Of a DNA stretch of 64,000 nt, positions 1 to 11,552 are shown piece by piece; the stretch's first letter is position 1; each line of letters starts with the position of its first letter. Position numbers and translations under genes: made by a program. The notes below the pieces were generated by a model. That model saw only the letters and a program-made list of their open reading frames with translations. It was not told where the DNA came from and made no database searches. Origin of the DNA: Tetrapyrgos nigripes (taxonomy: Eukaryota > Basidiomycota > Agaricomycetes > Agaricales > Campanellaceae); contig JAACJM010000204.1 of NCBI GenBank assembly GCA_013368315.1, positions 88,577 to 152,576 of the forward strand, read 5' to 3'.

Positions 1-1766
1 AGAGAGTGGGGAGGCGGTGAGGGTTGTTCAGAAGCGCGGTGGGTCTTTCTCTCTCTCTTTTCCCTTTGCGTCTTCCCTTCTTTCTCGCTTGTTCCTTCTT
101 TCCTTTCGTTTCCTTCAGTCCTCTGTCTCCTTGCATCGCTTAACACCTTTAAATTACAGACTCGCCCGCCATCAAGCAAACCCCCCAACACCTCCACTCC
201 TCAGGCTACCGCTCCCTCGCCATCGTCTTTGCGCACTTCTAGACATAACCCCAGCACGAGAGACTCATTATGTCTATTGCAAGAGAAGTGGGACTTACAC
301 AGGTGGGTACGATGTGGTTCATTCTGCTTTGTATCCTGCCGTTCGCCGGTAAAATGCCCATATAGTTTAACAGGTATCCCAGAGCGCAAACCTGGTCCCC
401 ATGACCAAACTCGTCCCTCGAGGCGTCGACGGTACCGCCGACGCATATCTCACACTCATCCTCCGTCAATACTACCTAGACGATTTCCTCTCTGGGTTTG
501 ACGCTCATTCATGCAAAGGGTCTGGGGCTTCCACGTCTTCCGCTTCGTCGTCGTCGTCAGGATCCAAGTCAACTGGCAGGGGGGATAAAAGAGAGAAAGA
601 AGGGACTCGAAAACCTCGGGTGGAATTTATGTCCCCATCGGAGGCTTGGTCAACACAGACTGATTTAGCGGGTTGAAGAGTATACTGAATAGGACTACGG
701 GGGTGTGGTTGGGTATGCGTTGACGTGTTACGAGAGAAATGAGGAGAAGGGGAAGAAGGGGAAGGGGATGCCGGTAATTGGGTGAGTCAAGTCCTCTTTT
801 CTGTATCTTTGTTGATGTCATGATTCTGATCCATTTCCTCGTTCTTTTCGTCCTTTCGTCCCTCCCTTCTTCCTCATCCTCTTCCCTCATTCCCTGTTCC
901 CCGCCTCTCACCCTCACAGTAATGCAACGTGCACACCGCAATGCGCATACAATAATTCTGATGTAGACACTGGCAGCTTAGACGTAGGAGGCACCTCAAT
1001 TTCCTATCTGGTACACAGGAAGACTTGAGTTGGTGTATGAGATTATGACAGCTGGGTTTACGATACAGGTGGGTTTTGGATTCTTGGATTCGGTTTCGGT
1101 TTTCGGTTTATTTTTTTATTTTTCCCTTTTTCCTCGCCTGGGGTCATCCATGTACCCCTTGCTCCATTTTGGTCTCATTTGTCGGGTCAGCTTTCCTTCT
1201 CTTTCTCTTTCTCGCTCTCTTTCTCATTCCCATTTTCATTTTTGTTTCTGTTGGCGTTCCTAGTTAGACGTTGTGGATATAATGCATTTGCTGATACTGA
1301 CGCTGCTTCTTTTGTACTATTAGCTTACATACTACGTACATCGGGTTGCCTACTAGACCCCCGGCATATCAAATTCTGGTCTTAGCCTGGGTAATACACT
1401 CCTCCTTTCCCTCATTCTCCTTCTCTCCGCTCACCACACTACCCACATCACTCACCCCTTCCCCCCTTCTCCCCCTTTCCCCCCCCCTTTCCTCACCACC
1501 AACACTTTTCACATCCCTTTCCGTTCTCTTCCTTTTCTTCTGTCCAACATCCAATTCTAATCTCCCCCCCAACCCACAGTCCTTGCTCCTCAACAACAAA
1601 AACAAAAACATGACTCAGCCCTCGAAAAAAGTCTTTTCAAACAAACATCAACAATGTCGCCGCAGGCAAGGGGGGGGATCCTGTCTCACATTCGTTAATG
1701 GACTGTTTAGAGCGGGGTCTGAGAGTGCAGGTGCTGGTGCAGAACTGGGACCGAGGTGTTAAGTAT
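1..1766 (+). pseudogene. 5-oxoprolinase (hydantoinase A-like) fragment, copy A
   Basis: Decayed, spliced fragment of an ATP-dependent 5-oxoprolinase, a cytosolic enzyme of about 1300 residues that opens 5-oxoproline to glutamate in the glutathione cycle. Recognisable pieces in order are EAVRVVQK (about 20-45), SGYRSLAIVFAHF (about 200-243), SIAREVGLTQ (about 270-300), TKLVPRGVDGTADAYLTLIL (from 401), VEFM (about 622), GLKSIL (about 672), YALTCYER (about 715) and GMPVIG just before a GTGAGT donor, TAGFTIQ before a GTGGGT donor (about 1070), and NNVAAG...NGL...ESAG (1640-1766). They cover roughly the Hydant_A N-terminal to core region only. Stops at about 231 and 661 and frame jumps near 640-700 break the gene. 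The upstream part is off the window; downstream, the homology stops at 1766 and non-coding segment Z follows. The family assignment comes from motif recall and was not searched. Confidence 0.75.
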
Positions 1767-3060
1767 AGGTGAGTGAGTGTTTATCGTTCTGGGGGGTTGA
1801 GATTTTCCTCTTTTTGTTGCCTTTTTCCTTGGTGTGGTCAAGCTTGTCTTCACTCCGCCAGGTGTTGTTAAGTAGTGCCGGGTTATCTGATACTTCAGAC
1901 TTCATACTCGGTTCTTATGTTCCAAGTTTCTGTTTTTGTTTTTGTTGTTGTTTTCGCTTTCGTACGCGGGATCGTGATAGTCTCTCTCTGTCGTCTATCT
2001 TCTCTCTCGTCTTCTCTGTTCTTTTGGGTTTGGGTAACCGGATTTTGGGTTTTGATTTTATCACTTGAAGCTATGTATTCTCTTTTCTTCTACTTATTCA
2101 CCTGTTCAGAATTCTGAGACTTGGAAGGTGCATACTGTATACATGAGAAGACGAAGATTTTGATCTACTTGCGCGAACGGAACGGAAATGGTCTTCCTTG
2201 AAAGTCCTTTTGATGTAGATTAGCAGAAATTTTATTAGGGTTAACGTCAGATGGCCAAATGTTTCGTCGTTTTGTCGGATTGTTTAAGTTTGGCTGATAT
2301 CGCAAGGGTAAGTGGTACCGTGATTGGGACCAGAAGACAGTTTGCGATTTGCTTGTAAGATATGGTAGTAGTAGGCTAGTAGTATTTGTTTCAATGCATT
2401 TTGAAGAGACTACAATGGTTCCGAGAAAGATTGATACAATAGTTCATACAAATGGAATAAGTAATAGAAGCTCGCCGAAAAAGCTCCTCGTGGGTGTCAA
2501 TCAAAGGACATAAGGCTACAAATTCATCTTTGGCTCTGAATATCCATCGCGCACTGTAGATCGAACAGGATTTGCGATGCAAATAGTATATGCAGGTGGC
2601 GAGAAAATTGGGGATAGCACTGCGAGCAACTAAGATTGAGTGCAATGGTAAGGCAGACACATTTTGACAGCAGTACTTTTGTTTGATGATGCAGATTGAA
2701 GCACGAGTTTGGCACACACGCAGAGCTTGGCACTCAGTTCACTAAATGTATGGACCCGATGAAGAAAAGTGGGCTCTGATAAGCGAGGACGATGGAGAGG
2801 ATTGTTAAAGATTATGATGATATGATATACCTACAGCAAAACGGGGACTAAAGGAATAAGTTCGATAAAGGGAATATGCACGGCTCAGGCAATTGGATGG
2901 GGTATCATCTCCACAACGGTGACGGTGGTTGGGTATACTAGAAAAACTACTGGTAAGACAGGACGGATAGGATATCTGGTTAATGCGCTGCGGATATCAT
3001 CAGTAGTAGAGAAGCGAGGTTCAAGTCCTGCTACTTTTTATTTCCTTCTTCGGCACTTAT
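1767..3060. repeat. Segment Z, copy A (segmental duplication)
   Basis: This stretch matches 52098-53520 along its length, and its middle (about 2190-2650) matches 15335-15800. It starts at a GTGAGT donor-like site and ends at a short tRNA-like element. I see no gene. A minus-strand open frame at about 2391-2717 recurs in the other copies, but the copies differ mainly by amino-acid-changing substitutions, so it is probably a by-product of DNA duplication. Confidence 0.6.
2965..3039 (+). repeat. tRNA-like A/B-box element (SINE-like relic)
   Basis: An A-box match TGGTTAATGCG (2977-2987) and a B-box match GGTTCAAGTCC (3018-3028) lie at tRNA spacing, followed by a T5 run (3035-3039), the Pol III stop signal. 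The acceptor and T stems do not pair well, so this is not a functional tRNA. A second copy is at 53424-53498. The best reading is a tRNA-derived SINE head or a degenerate tRNA. Confidence 0.35.
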
Positions 3061-3319
3061 GAGTAGTATCACCGACTCGGAGTCACGACTTGCGATATCG
3101 ATCCCCTCTCTCACCGGATCGACAACATACCTTCAAAACGTGCATCCTCGCGCCTTCCGCATTGACTCGCCTTGCCTCAGTCATGAGCAGGCCCTTACAG
3201 CCGTTGGCATCAGGCCAAACTGATCAAGGTACTGGAATTTCGTTGTTCGAGAAGTGGCGTTGAAAGGGTTCTTGATGTGGTAAGTGGGTATAAGCCTTAA
3301 GAGGGTTAATTAAAGAACA
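3061..3319. other. No recognised feature
   Basis: About 260 bases between segment Z-A and segment Y-A. I see no coding frame, repeat or site that I can name. Confidence 0.4.
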
Positions 3320-4705
3320 GAGTTAACGGCGTCCCAGCCTGGTAATGACATCATAACACCTTTGACTTCTTCACATTTGTGACTCACCTGTTTTCCTGAC
3401 ATCCTATGGACCCGAGTTGCGCGTTGTGATCTTCATTGACACCTCCGGAGCTTCAAAGGCGGATGAGGCGCATGGACTGGAGCCTGGAAGTGGAGCAGAA
3501 GCAGAACTTGGAGTTGAGAAGGAGAGACCCGATGCAGATGCAGACGCAGAAGGTGGAGATGGAGGTCCCAGGGACGATGACTACGACTCCGAGCCCTTCT
3601 GCTATGGCCAACACTGAACCCAACACCACAACACCCGAGAACAGAAGGGGGTTGTTTTGGGTCTGAAAAGGATTATGCAGTTGGCTGAGTTGGATGCAGT
3701 GAGTTGAGACTGACAACTTTATTCCTTTTCTATGTTCTGATGCATTTTACAGTCCCCTCTTCAACATCTACTACACATTCTCAATTCCCCCCCCCCCCCA
3801 TCCTATGTCGAACCACTCCCTTTCCGTGTCTCGATACGAAACCCACCACCTTCCCATACCTCGATACACATAATCTCCCACTACCCCCCACAACGCTGTC
3901 CTCACTCTCGCCAAAAACAGTATCGAGGTGTTACATATGAAGTTGTTGGAGGTGTAGGGGCTGGTGGGGACCTTTAAATCATGGTGGTGGGTGATGGATT
4001 TGAAGAGGGGGAGGGCTCAAGGGTGCCTTCTCGAGCTGGGAGTGGCAGTTGTGGTAGTACTCCTCTGCATTCCTGGTGTGGTACCCATACCCATGGCTAC
4101 AAGCACAATCTCAAGCTTCAGGTCTACTGCTCACGCTCTTGGTCCCCTTCCTTCCATATCAATATTGAGGTTCACATCTGCCTCCCACTCCCACGTCTAC
4201 ATCCACATCTACACCTCAGCATATACCTCATACTAATGCCAACGCCAACATCCTCCCAACCAAACTCAATATACACAGGAACCCATACCCCACTGTCGTC
4301 ACTTCTTCCGTCCCCATCCCCGTTTCCATTTCGATTCCTGTTGTAGGTGGTAGTCCTGGGTCTCAGGATACATGTGTCCGGTCAGAACTCCAGTAAGGGA
4401 CTGTACGCCGTGCCCTTGGACCATCTTATCTCCTTTAACGATGAGTACAACAATGGCCATCTTCAACCTTGCAAGTACAGGTGGAAAGGGAACCAGACCA
4501 TCTAAATGAACCCTATACCTATTTTTGGTGGAGAGGTTTGACTTTCCTATATATCCGAACCTCATCCCCCTCCTGAACACAAGCTGGCGTGGATTACATC
4601 TACCCATACCCCTCACCCTACACCAACATCAACACCACGCACCCCGACTTATCCATATTGTGGCCACAAGCCAGCAGGAGGGGCTTGAGCTTGACCGACT
4701 CGAAC
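3320..4705 (+). pseudogene. Segment Y, copy A, 5' part (unknown spliced proline-rich gene)
   Basis: This matches 35570-36330 and 59050-60480. A shared exon-like end (GGATGCAGTGAGT at about 3693) is followed by an intron-like T-rich tract and an acceptor at about 3750. A proline-, serine- and threonine-rich reading follows. A C14-type homopolymer at about 3788 and stops break the frame here. In copy C the same exon reads openly, with FTRPFDIYYTSFSP at its start. I do not recognise the protein. The segment is cut at 4705 by a copia element and resumes at 11553. Confidence 0.4.
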
Positions 4706-4989
4706 TGTTGAGCAGGCTATGTTCTATATACGTAGCGGCAACTGCATACTTACCTGGGGATGTAAAAGTGCTTGTTAGAGCAGTTTGTTAGAGGTTAAGA
4801 GCGATGAGTGTTAAGGAAAATCCTTGTTCTTGTAGGGCAATCTACGAGCCCTTATATACTGTTCTAGATAGTACATGTGACTACTTATCTAAGAACTACT
4901 GATGTGTAGTAAGCGTAACTAACTAGATTACTATCTAATCTATATCTAATCTAATGTTGATGGCTGCTTACTAATTCGCAAATTCAACA
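4706..4989 (-). repeat. LTR of copia 1 (3' LTR in element orientation)
   Basis: 284-bp direct repeat of 11269-11552 and of 63578-63861 (inverted). It contains TATATAAG on the minus strand near 4850, a likely TATA box of the LTR promoter. Confidence 0.9.
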
Positions 4990-5111
4990 CTCCCCCTTGC
5001 TAAGCTGCACCATTAGTGCGCATAAGCATAAAGGCGCTATAAGCAGCCGAGGTTCATCTTCGTTATTTGAGATACATTGTATCAAGGTTCTATAATATGT
5101 TATACAAAGAC

Positions 5112-7354
5112 TCAGCTAGTATAAAACTGAAGTCCTAGTTGTGATCTGAACTTCTCGAATTTTTGTTTGCCAAGGTTCTTTGTAAACATATCGGCAGGAT
5201 TATCGCTTCCTTCTATGAACTTTATTGTTACGTTCTCATTTGCTACATGTTCACAAATAAAGTGATATTTGACAGCAATATGTTTTGAACGTCGTTCCGT
5301 AACAGGATTGGATGCGATGAAGATAGATCCTTGATTGTCCCCATAGATATCGATAGCTTTCATCTCGATGTTAAGTTCTTTTAAGAGAGCTTTTATCCAG
5401 ATGACTTGACGACTACAGTTGCTAAGTGCCATATACTCGGCCTGGGTAGAGCTTAACGCGGTTGTGGTTTGAGCTCTAGAGGCCCAATAGAAAGTACCAC
5501 GGGCTAATGTTAGGAAGAAGCCAGTATGTGATCGATGATCATTTGGGTCTGATGCCCAATCAGAGTCTGTGTATGCAGCGAGACCAGTTCCTAATGGATC
5601 TGATTCAGTGATCTTTTTCTTGGATCCATCATACACTAATGCATAGTGTCAAGTACCGAGAAGATAACGACAAATCCAGAGAGCTTTGGCTAGATGATCA
5701 TCTGAAGGATTTGCAGCGTGCTGTGCCATTTTAGTAACAGCGAAGGCTATGTCAGGACGAGTTCCTAACATGATGTAAAGAAGAGACCCGATGACAGTTT
5801 GATATTTCTGTCAATGTATTGGGTCGACTGGGGCTTTGTTTTTTATAGGATAATATCCTGCAGGTAATGGAGTAGCAGAAGCTTTCGTGTTTTGCATACC
5901 ACATCGTTCTAATACCTTTTCAAGGTAGGCGCATTGATCAAGATAGATTTTGCTGCCTTTCCTGTCAATGTTCATCCTAAGAAATTCTTTGGCATCACCA
6001 AGATCCCTGCATTCCCATTTCTTCATAAATTTCGCCTTTAGTTTGAGCACTAGCTGTTTGTCTGCTCCACAGAATAGAGCATCATCAACGTAGACAACGG
6101 CAATGACAATGTAACCATTTTGATTATATACAAAGATTCCGGCATCGGAATTGATTCATTTGAAATCAAGTTCTGCCATGGACTTGTTGAGACCTTTCCA
6201 CCAAGCAAGACCAGCTTGCTTAAGTCCATATAAAGCACGAAGTAGCCGAATGACTTTGCATTCTTTTCCAGGTTCTATAAAACCTTCCGGTTGTTCCATA
6301 TAGATCTCTTCTTCGAGTATGCCATAAAGATAGGCACTACGAACATCGACACCTGAGATGTGCCAATTATTGAGGGCTGCCAATGCGAAGATAAGGCGCA
6401 CTGTCTCGAAGCAAACAACTGGAGAGAAGACTTGATCAAAGTCTAGACCTTCAATCTGTAAGAAACCTTTAGCGACGAGTCTCGCCTTCTTCCGACCATC
6501 AGTTTTGATGTCAAAGACCCATCAGTTTTTTATGACTTTCCTATTCTCAGGACAATCTACGAGTTGGAAAGTTCCGCGCCTGCGAAGTACCTCTAGTTCT
6601 TCACGGCAAGCGATTTTCCATTCCTCTTGCTCCTTATCTGGTAAGAGCAATATTTCTCGGAGTGTCCATTCGCGGGGAGATTTAGAGTCAATTGCATTAT
6701 TAAGCAAGAGATTTATCATCTGTACTCCCCCTTCCCAGCATAGTTGTGCCTGATCTTCTAAAAGATCGTTTCCATCTGTGTTAGATGTAGAATTCTCATC
6801 ATCTGATGTGGATGAATGTGGCCTAAGACCTTCATCAGCGTCTCCTGAGTCACTTTGTCCTGCAGAACTAGGACCGGGATCCTGTGGTTCTGCGGCTGCA
6901 GTTCCGTGTGGCTGGTTTAGCTGTCGCCATGCCTCACGCTCTCTTGTGGCTCTATCAGTGTCGCGTTTATCAGTTGCGACCTGTTTATCTGCATCGCGTG
7001 CACGCACGCCAGGGGGCCAAGTGCTCCCCTGTCTCCAGGCTTGATTAGAGTCTGGTACAAATGTTTTTGGTGCTCTCCTTTCACGTTGAGTTCGTCTAGG
7101 TGCAAGAGGTGGATTTGGTGATTGCCTTGGTCACCTCGGAGGTGTCTGTGGAAGCTGAGGTGGTGTTTCAGGTTCAGATTCAGATCTCGGGGGCGGCGTT
7201 TCCGGTGGCGATCTCTGCGGACTCTGTCTGTCAGCATCGTCATGCTGAGCATCAGGTCTCCTTTTGGAAGGTACGTTGGTTGGTATGTAAAAATGCTCGT
7301 CTTCATCTTCACCGAACATTTAAGGAATATCCTCATTAGGATCGTTTGGAACAT
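5112..7354 (-). pseudogene. copia 1 reverse transcriptase-RNase H remnant
   Basis: Fragments of the copia RT in several frames: VDVRSAYLYGILEEEIYM (about 6300-6345), LYGLKQAGLAWW (about 6200-6240), the catalytic YVDD (about 6085-6097), and the downstream ECRDLGDAKEFLRM (about 5965-6010). The RNase H part at 5112-5636 is one open frame with AAYTDSDWASDP, SSTQAEYMAL and ADMFTKNL. Stops at about 6535, 6154, 5811 and 5640 and frame changes near 7374 and 6522 show that it cannot make a whole polyprotein. The stretch 6520-7350 is the low-complexity linker between integrase and RT. Confidence 0.85.
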
Positions 7355-7373
7355 CTTTCGACGTTATAGGAAG

Positions 7374-8393
7374 TCATTTCGAGTTTGATGTACTTTTGTC
7401 ACATCGAGGAAACAGAGTTTCGTCGAATATTGCTTGTGGTGCAATAAATTTCGCATTGTTTTTCCTCATGAATAGATCACCATGTCCGCCTGGGGCAGGA
7501 CCCAGATAGGTCATGAGTTCTGTTTTGGAAGCGAGTTTGTTCTTTCGAATTTTCGCTGGAACGTAGACATATGCTCCACAGCCAAGTACACGTAAGTGAT
7601 CCATACGAGGCTTTTTCTTTTCCAGAACTTCATATGGTGTTATCCAGTTATGTCGCCGCATCGGAGTGCGCATATACAAATACACTGCGTGTGTAACACA
7701 AAATTCCCACCAGCTGTCAGGAAGACACGCGTGTTTGTGCATCGCCTCAGCTTTATCCATTATAGTCCGCATAAGACACTCAGCACGACCATTTTGTTGG
7801 GGGGTGTATGGTGCGCTTTGTAGGATCTTGATGCCTTTGTCTTTCAACATTTCGATGAAGGCACCTTTGATATATTCTCCCCCTGCATCGGACATCCATT
7901 GTTCAACTTTAGCCTTGTATTGGTTTTCAACCATGGCGAGCCATTGGCGAGTTACGTGGACCGGCGTTTTCTTATTGTTTAATAGAAAAGCCCATGCGTT
8001 AGATGTAAAGTCGTCCAAGAAGATTATCATATAATTGAATTTATGATACAATTCAGTAGGGAATTCTTTGAGATCCGAATGGATTAATTCAAAGGGACGC
8101 GACGCCCGTCTTTCTGATGGTGGGTAAGCTCGTTGTGGTGTTTTACCTTCGAGACATCCGCGGCATAATGATGGTTGTAAAGGAATATTGAATTCTGGCC
8201 AGCCGTTGGTATGTGTTCGAAGATGTTTGAGAACATCATGAGAAGGGTGACCAGCACGTTGATGCGCTAAGTCAAAATTGATTTCGTAAATCATAGCGTC
8301 TGCCAAAGAGGCGACGTCAGTTTTGGTGTAAGGAAGATAGTAAATAGTATCTTCTGGTGATCGTTTGGTAAATGTCAACCAACGACGACGCAT
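7374..8393 (-). pseudogene. copia 1 integrase fragment
   Basis: An open frame of 339 codons covering the GAG-pre-integrase motif (LAHQRAGHPS, then C-x2-C in CRGCLEGK) and the rve integrase core. It contains the D of IIFLDDFTS, the second D in SDAGGEY and the E of QQNGRAE, so the DDE triad is present. It continues into the typical VLGCGAYVYVP region. It is shifted in frame from the gag-protease frame upstream and ends at a stop at 7374, so it is expressed only if frames are repaired. Confidence 0.88.
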
Positions 8394-8404
8394 TAATTGT
8401 CCAT

Positions 8405-10960
8405 CTACTTCATCAGCATGATCATTTTGTCTGATCCATGAACTGTCACTCTGTCTGACTGTAGGAATGTACCAAGTGACAATAGACGTTGATTTAGATC
8501 GGCAACGTAGTAAACAGGGGCAACTTTAAAGTAGCGTGCTCCCTGTTGTATGATGACAGTACCAGCGGTGTTGGTTTTGGTAACTCCATTTGCAGTTTGA
8601 ATGGAGATTGGATCTACTTTATGTGACTCAACAAAGTCAGTTAAGTCAAAAGTGTAATGAGCAGATGCTCCAGAGTCGAGTAACCAGGTGTTGTTATACT
8701 GTTTCTGGTTGATGAGAGTTTTCTTTCCCTTGCAATTTACACAAGATGAATAATAAGTCCCACAGGGACATAATATATTGGGTACATTATAAATAGAGGG
8801 GTTAATAGAGCCCAGAGGAGCGGTATGTATAAATATGTTACAAGCATGTGTTAATAAATTACATGCGACCGGGCTCATCATCTGCACTGTATGAGATATG
8901 TCAGATACTCTATTCACAATGGAAGAGAAGGAAGGTGTGGCGTACCTGTAGTACCCGCCATCATTCCAACTCTCGGAAATCATCTCCTCCTCGGAGTCAG
9001 ACCCAAGGGATATAACGTCCATATCCGGAGAACTCGACGGTGGTGTTATGAGGTCCGGTAGGGAGTCAGCATCCTCGTCGGCATCTGAATTGGAAACATG
9101 CGGGGATGTGGAGATTTCCTTGAATAAGGGGGTAACCGACCGCGCTTGGCTCCACCCCAATGAATTGGAGGTGTTCATCTGGTCGAGGTCCCCGTCGAGG
9201 TCCTCGAGACCATCATTGTACTCCCTGTCGAACTCCCCCGAATACCACCTTTGAGTCATCTCGTCAGTGATTGTTTGCATATGTTCCTCGAGTGTTCTGG
9301 GATTGGGATTGACGTTCTCTTTGTCGGAATCCCCCATGTCGACGAGACCAGCCTCCCACATTCTGAGGCGCTTGGTGGACTCCGCTTTTTCCCTCTCGAA
9401 CTCCTCCGAGTCCATACTCCCCGCATTGGAAACAAGGCTGTCTGACAGTCTGTCGAGTTCCTCGGCCATTTCGGCGTCGTCGTCCGTTCCCACGCACTTG
9501 TCCTGCATCCACCCGAAGTTGTTCCACGCCTCCTGTTGCTGTGGAGTACCCCAGTTTGCGGCACCCCAACTGTCGGAGACAGGTTTGTTGTTGCGGATGG
9601 CGAACCAGTGGTCGTCATCATGTTCGGGATTGGAGTTGGTGTGAGAGAAGGTGTGACCTTCAGGATAGGGGGCGACGAGATTTTGCCAATAGTATCGTTC
9701 CATGAAAGAACGACCATTGGAAATGATAGAGGGACGAGAGAGAGAGGTAGAGGCTTTGGAGTCAGACATGTGTGCTTGTTCAAAGTCTTTGAGGAGCTCA
9801 CCAGTTGGCTTAATCCTGTTGTCATGAGCAGTTTTAAAGGCATTCTGGACAGATGAGAAAAATCTGTCAAAAGGCTTTACTGTCTTGCTAAAGAAGGGTT
9901 TACGCACATCTTTGGTAGAGGGTTCTATGACCGTGATGGTCGGAATTTCCTTTGAGAACTTTGCCGCATGTATGACGTGTGAATGTCCTAACTTAATAGG
10001 ACCCATCCTCTGGGCTTGTTGCTTCTGGCATGTTTGTTCACCGGCGCGTTTTCCGTGGCCTCGCCAGTTGCCACGTCCTCGGCCTTTGCCTCTCCAAGCG
10101 CTGCTGCCGCCTTTATGGCGCTGCTGCTGCTGTTCCTCAAAGACAGGAGGTTTGCCTTTGCGTTTAATTGCCGTGATTTTGGTGGCGTTGGCGGATTGAG
10201 GTTTCTTTCCGCCACGAGCCTCCCAGGTGTTAACGACATGAGTTCGTGGACTATTGAGCGTTTCATGCTCAAAGTCGTCGACATCGTCCTGAGTGATTCT
10301 GGCAATGATGTAGGCATAGATGTCAGGAGGGAGTTTGTTGATAACGATCATGTATTGGAGATACATGGGGATCTCGGTGTTGGCGCCTGCATTAGTGATG
10401 CGAGTTAGGTACATTTTAATGAGATCAATCGCAGCACCGGGATGCGCGTTACGTGGGATTTCAACGTTCATAGCTCATTTGAAGTTCTGAAAGATTTCAG
10501 CAGCTCCAGGCGTACCATAGAGATTTTTGAGAGTGTCCCACATAACTCTAGCGGTGGTGATATTTTCGATTTTGGCACCAATAGCTTGAGTGACACGGAG
10601 TTTGATGACACCCATGGCTTTGTTGTTATCTTTTTCCCAATCAGCAATGCTACCGCTAGCAGCAGCAATGAAGTGAGGGGAAGGTACTCCACTACCAGCG
10701 TCAGATCCTTCGTCATTTGTGGCGGCACCAGCAGCAGCAGCTGCGGCAGTAGTGCCACCAGTAGTTCCAGTGGGAGCTGCTGGAGGAGCTGTTACTGGAG
10801 ATGTGGATCCGACGATCTGGATTTCTCCAGGTTTGAGGGTATTGAGGACATATGCGATGCCCTGAGATTGGAGCCAAGATTTGGACTTGCTGGCCCAAAG
10901 GGTATAGTTCAGTCCAGTTAGTTCTGGAACAGTGGACATAAAGCTTGATCCGGAAGACAT
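8405..10960 (-). pseudogene. copia 1 gag-protease with in-frame TGA
   Basis: The frame begins MSSGSSFMSTVPELTGLNYT at 10960, typical of a copia gag N terminus. It meets one TGA at 10472-10474 and then runs open in the same frame to 8405. The second part is rich in Arg/Gly (RGKGRGRGNWRG) and acidic stretches and carries a retropepsin active site in WLLDSGASAHYT (about 8670-8700). A C-x2-C pair at about 8740-8760 may be a residual knuckle. A stop at 8405 and a frame change separate it from integrase. Confidence 0.88.
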
Positions 10961-11268
10961 TTCAAATGTGATCTGGGGATATAATCAAACTGTCAGCATA
11001 AGCGGCGGCGTTAAGGACGCGCCATAAAAATAAATTAAAAGCTGCGGCTAGCGCGCTTATGACAGTGATTATCCCTGGTGTGCATTATACCAGCTTGCAG
11101 CCATGTAGGCGCTACTGAGCACATACAGCAGCCATGAAGGCGCATGTATAGAACTTCTGCCACAGAGGACGATGTTCAAGCAGCCACAGGGGCGCTACCA
11201 GGTATTACGCAGTCTAGGACTTGCTGCCAGTGATGGCGCGATGTCCAGGGCTTGCAGGGCCCATAACC

Positions 11269-11552
11269 TGTTGAGCAGGCTATGTTCTATATACGTAGCG
11301 GCAACTGCATACTTACCTGGGGATGTAAAAGTGCTTGTTAGAGCGGTTTGTTAGAGGTTAAGAGCGATGAGTGTTAAGGGAAATCCTTGTTCTTGTGAGG
11401 CAATCTACGAGCCCTTATATACTGTTCTAGATATTACATGTGACTACTTATCTAAGAACTACTGATGTGTAGTAAGCGTAACTAACTAGATTACTATATA
11501 ATCTATATCTAATCTAATGTTGATGGCTGCTTACTAATTCGCAAATTCAACA
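11269..11552 (-). repeat. LTR of copia 1 (5' LTR in element orientation)
   Basis: 284-bp direct repeat of 4706-4989. On the minus strand it is followed, after five bases, by TGGGCCCTGC (within about 11253-11263), a candidate primer-binding site. The same sequence lies beside the LTRs of the other two copia elements in the window. Confidence 0.9.

Larger units (their letters stand above)
4706..11552 (-). mobile_element. Ty1/copia-type LTR retrotransposon 1 (decayed)
   Basis: Two 284-bp direct LTRs (4706-4989 and 11269-11552) bound a 6.85-kb element read on the minus strand. The LTRs start TGTTGA and end TCAACA and differ at about six positions by eye. The flanking 5 bases are CGAAC and CGAAT, a target duplication with one mismatch. 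Gag, protease, integrase, RT and RNase H follow in the order PR-INT-RT-RH, which defines copia, but stops and frameshifts break the frame repeatedly. The element lies inside segment Y-A. A purine-rich tract borders the left LTR, and a candidate primer-binding site lies beside the right LTR. Confidence 0.92.

Noticed and set aside
2391..2717. Minus-strand frame conserved in three Z copies (also at 15605 and 52860)
   Set aside because: Differences between copies mostly change amino acids and the frame ends differ, so conservation reflects recent DNA duplication.
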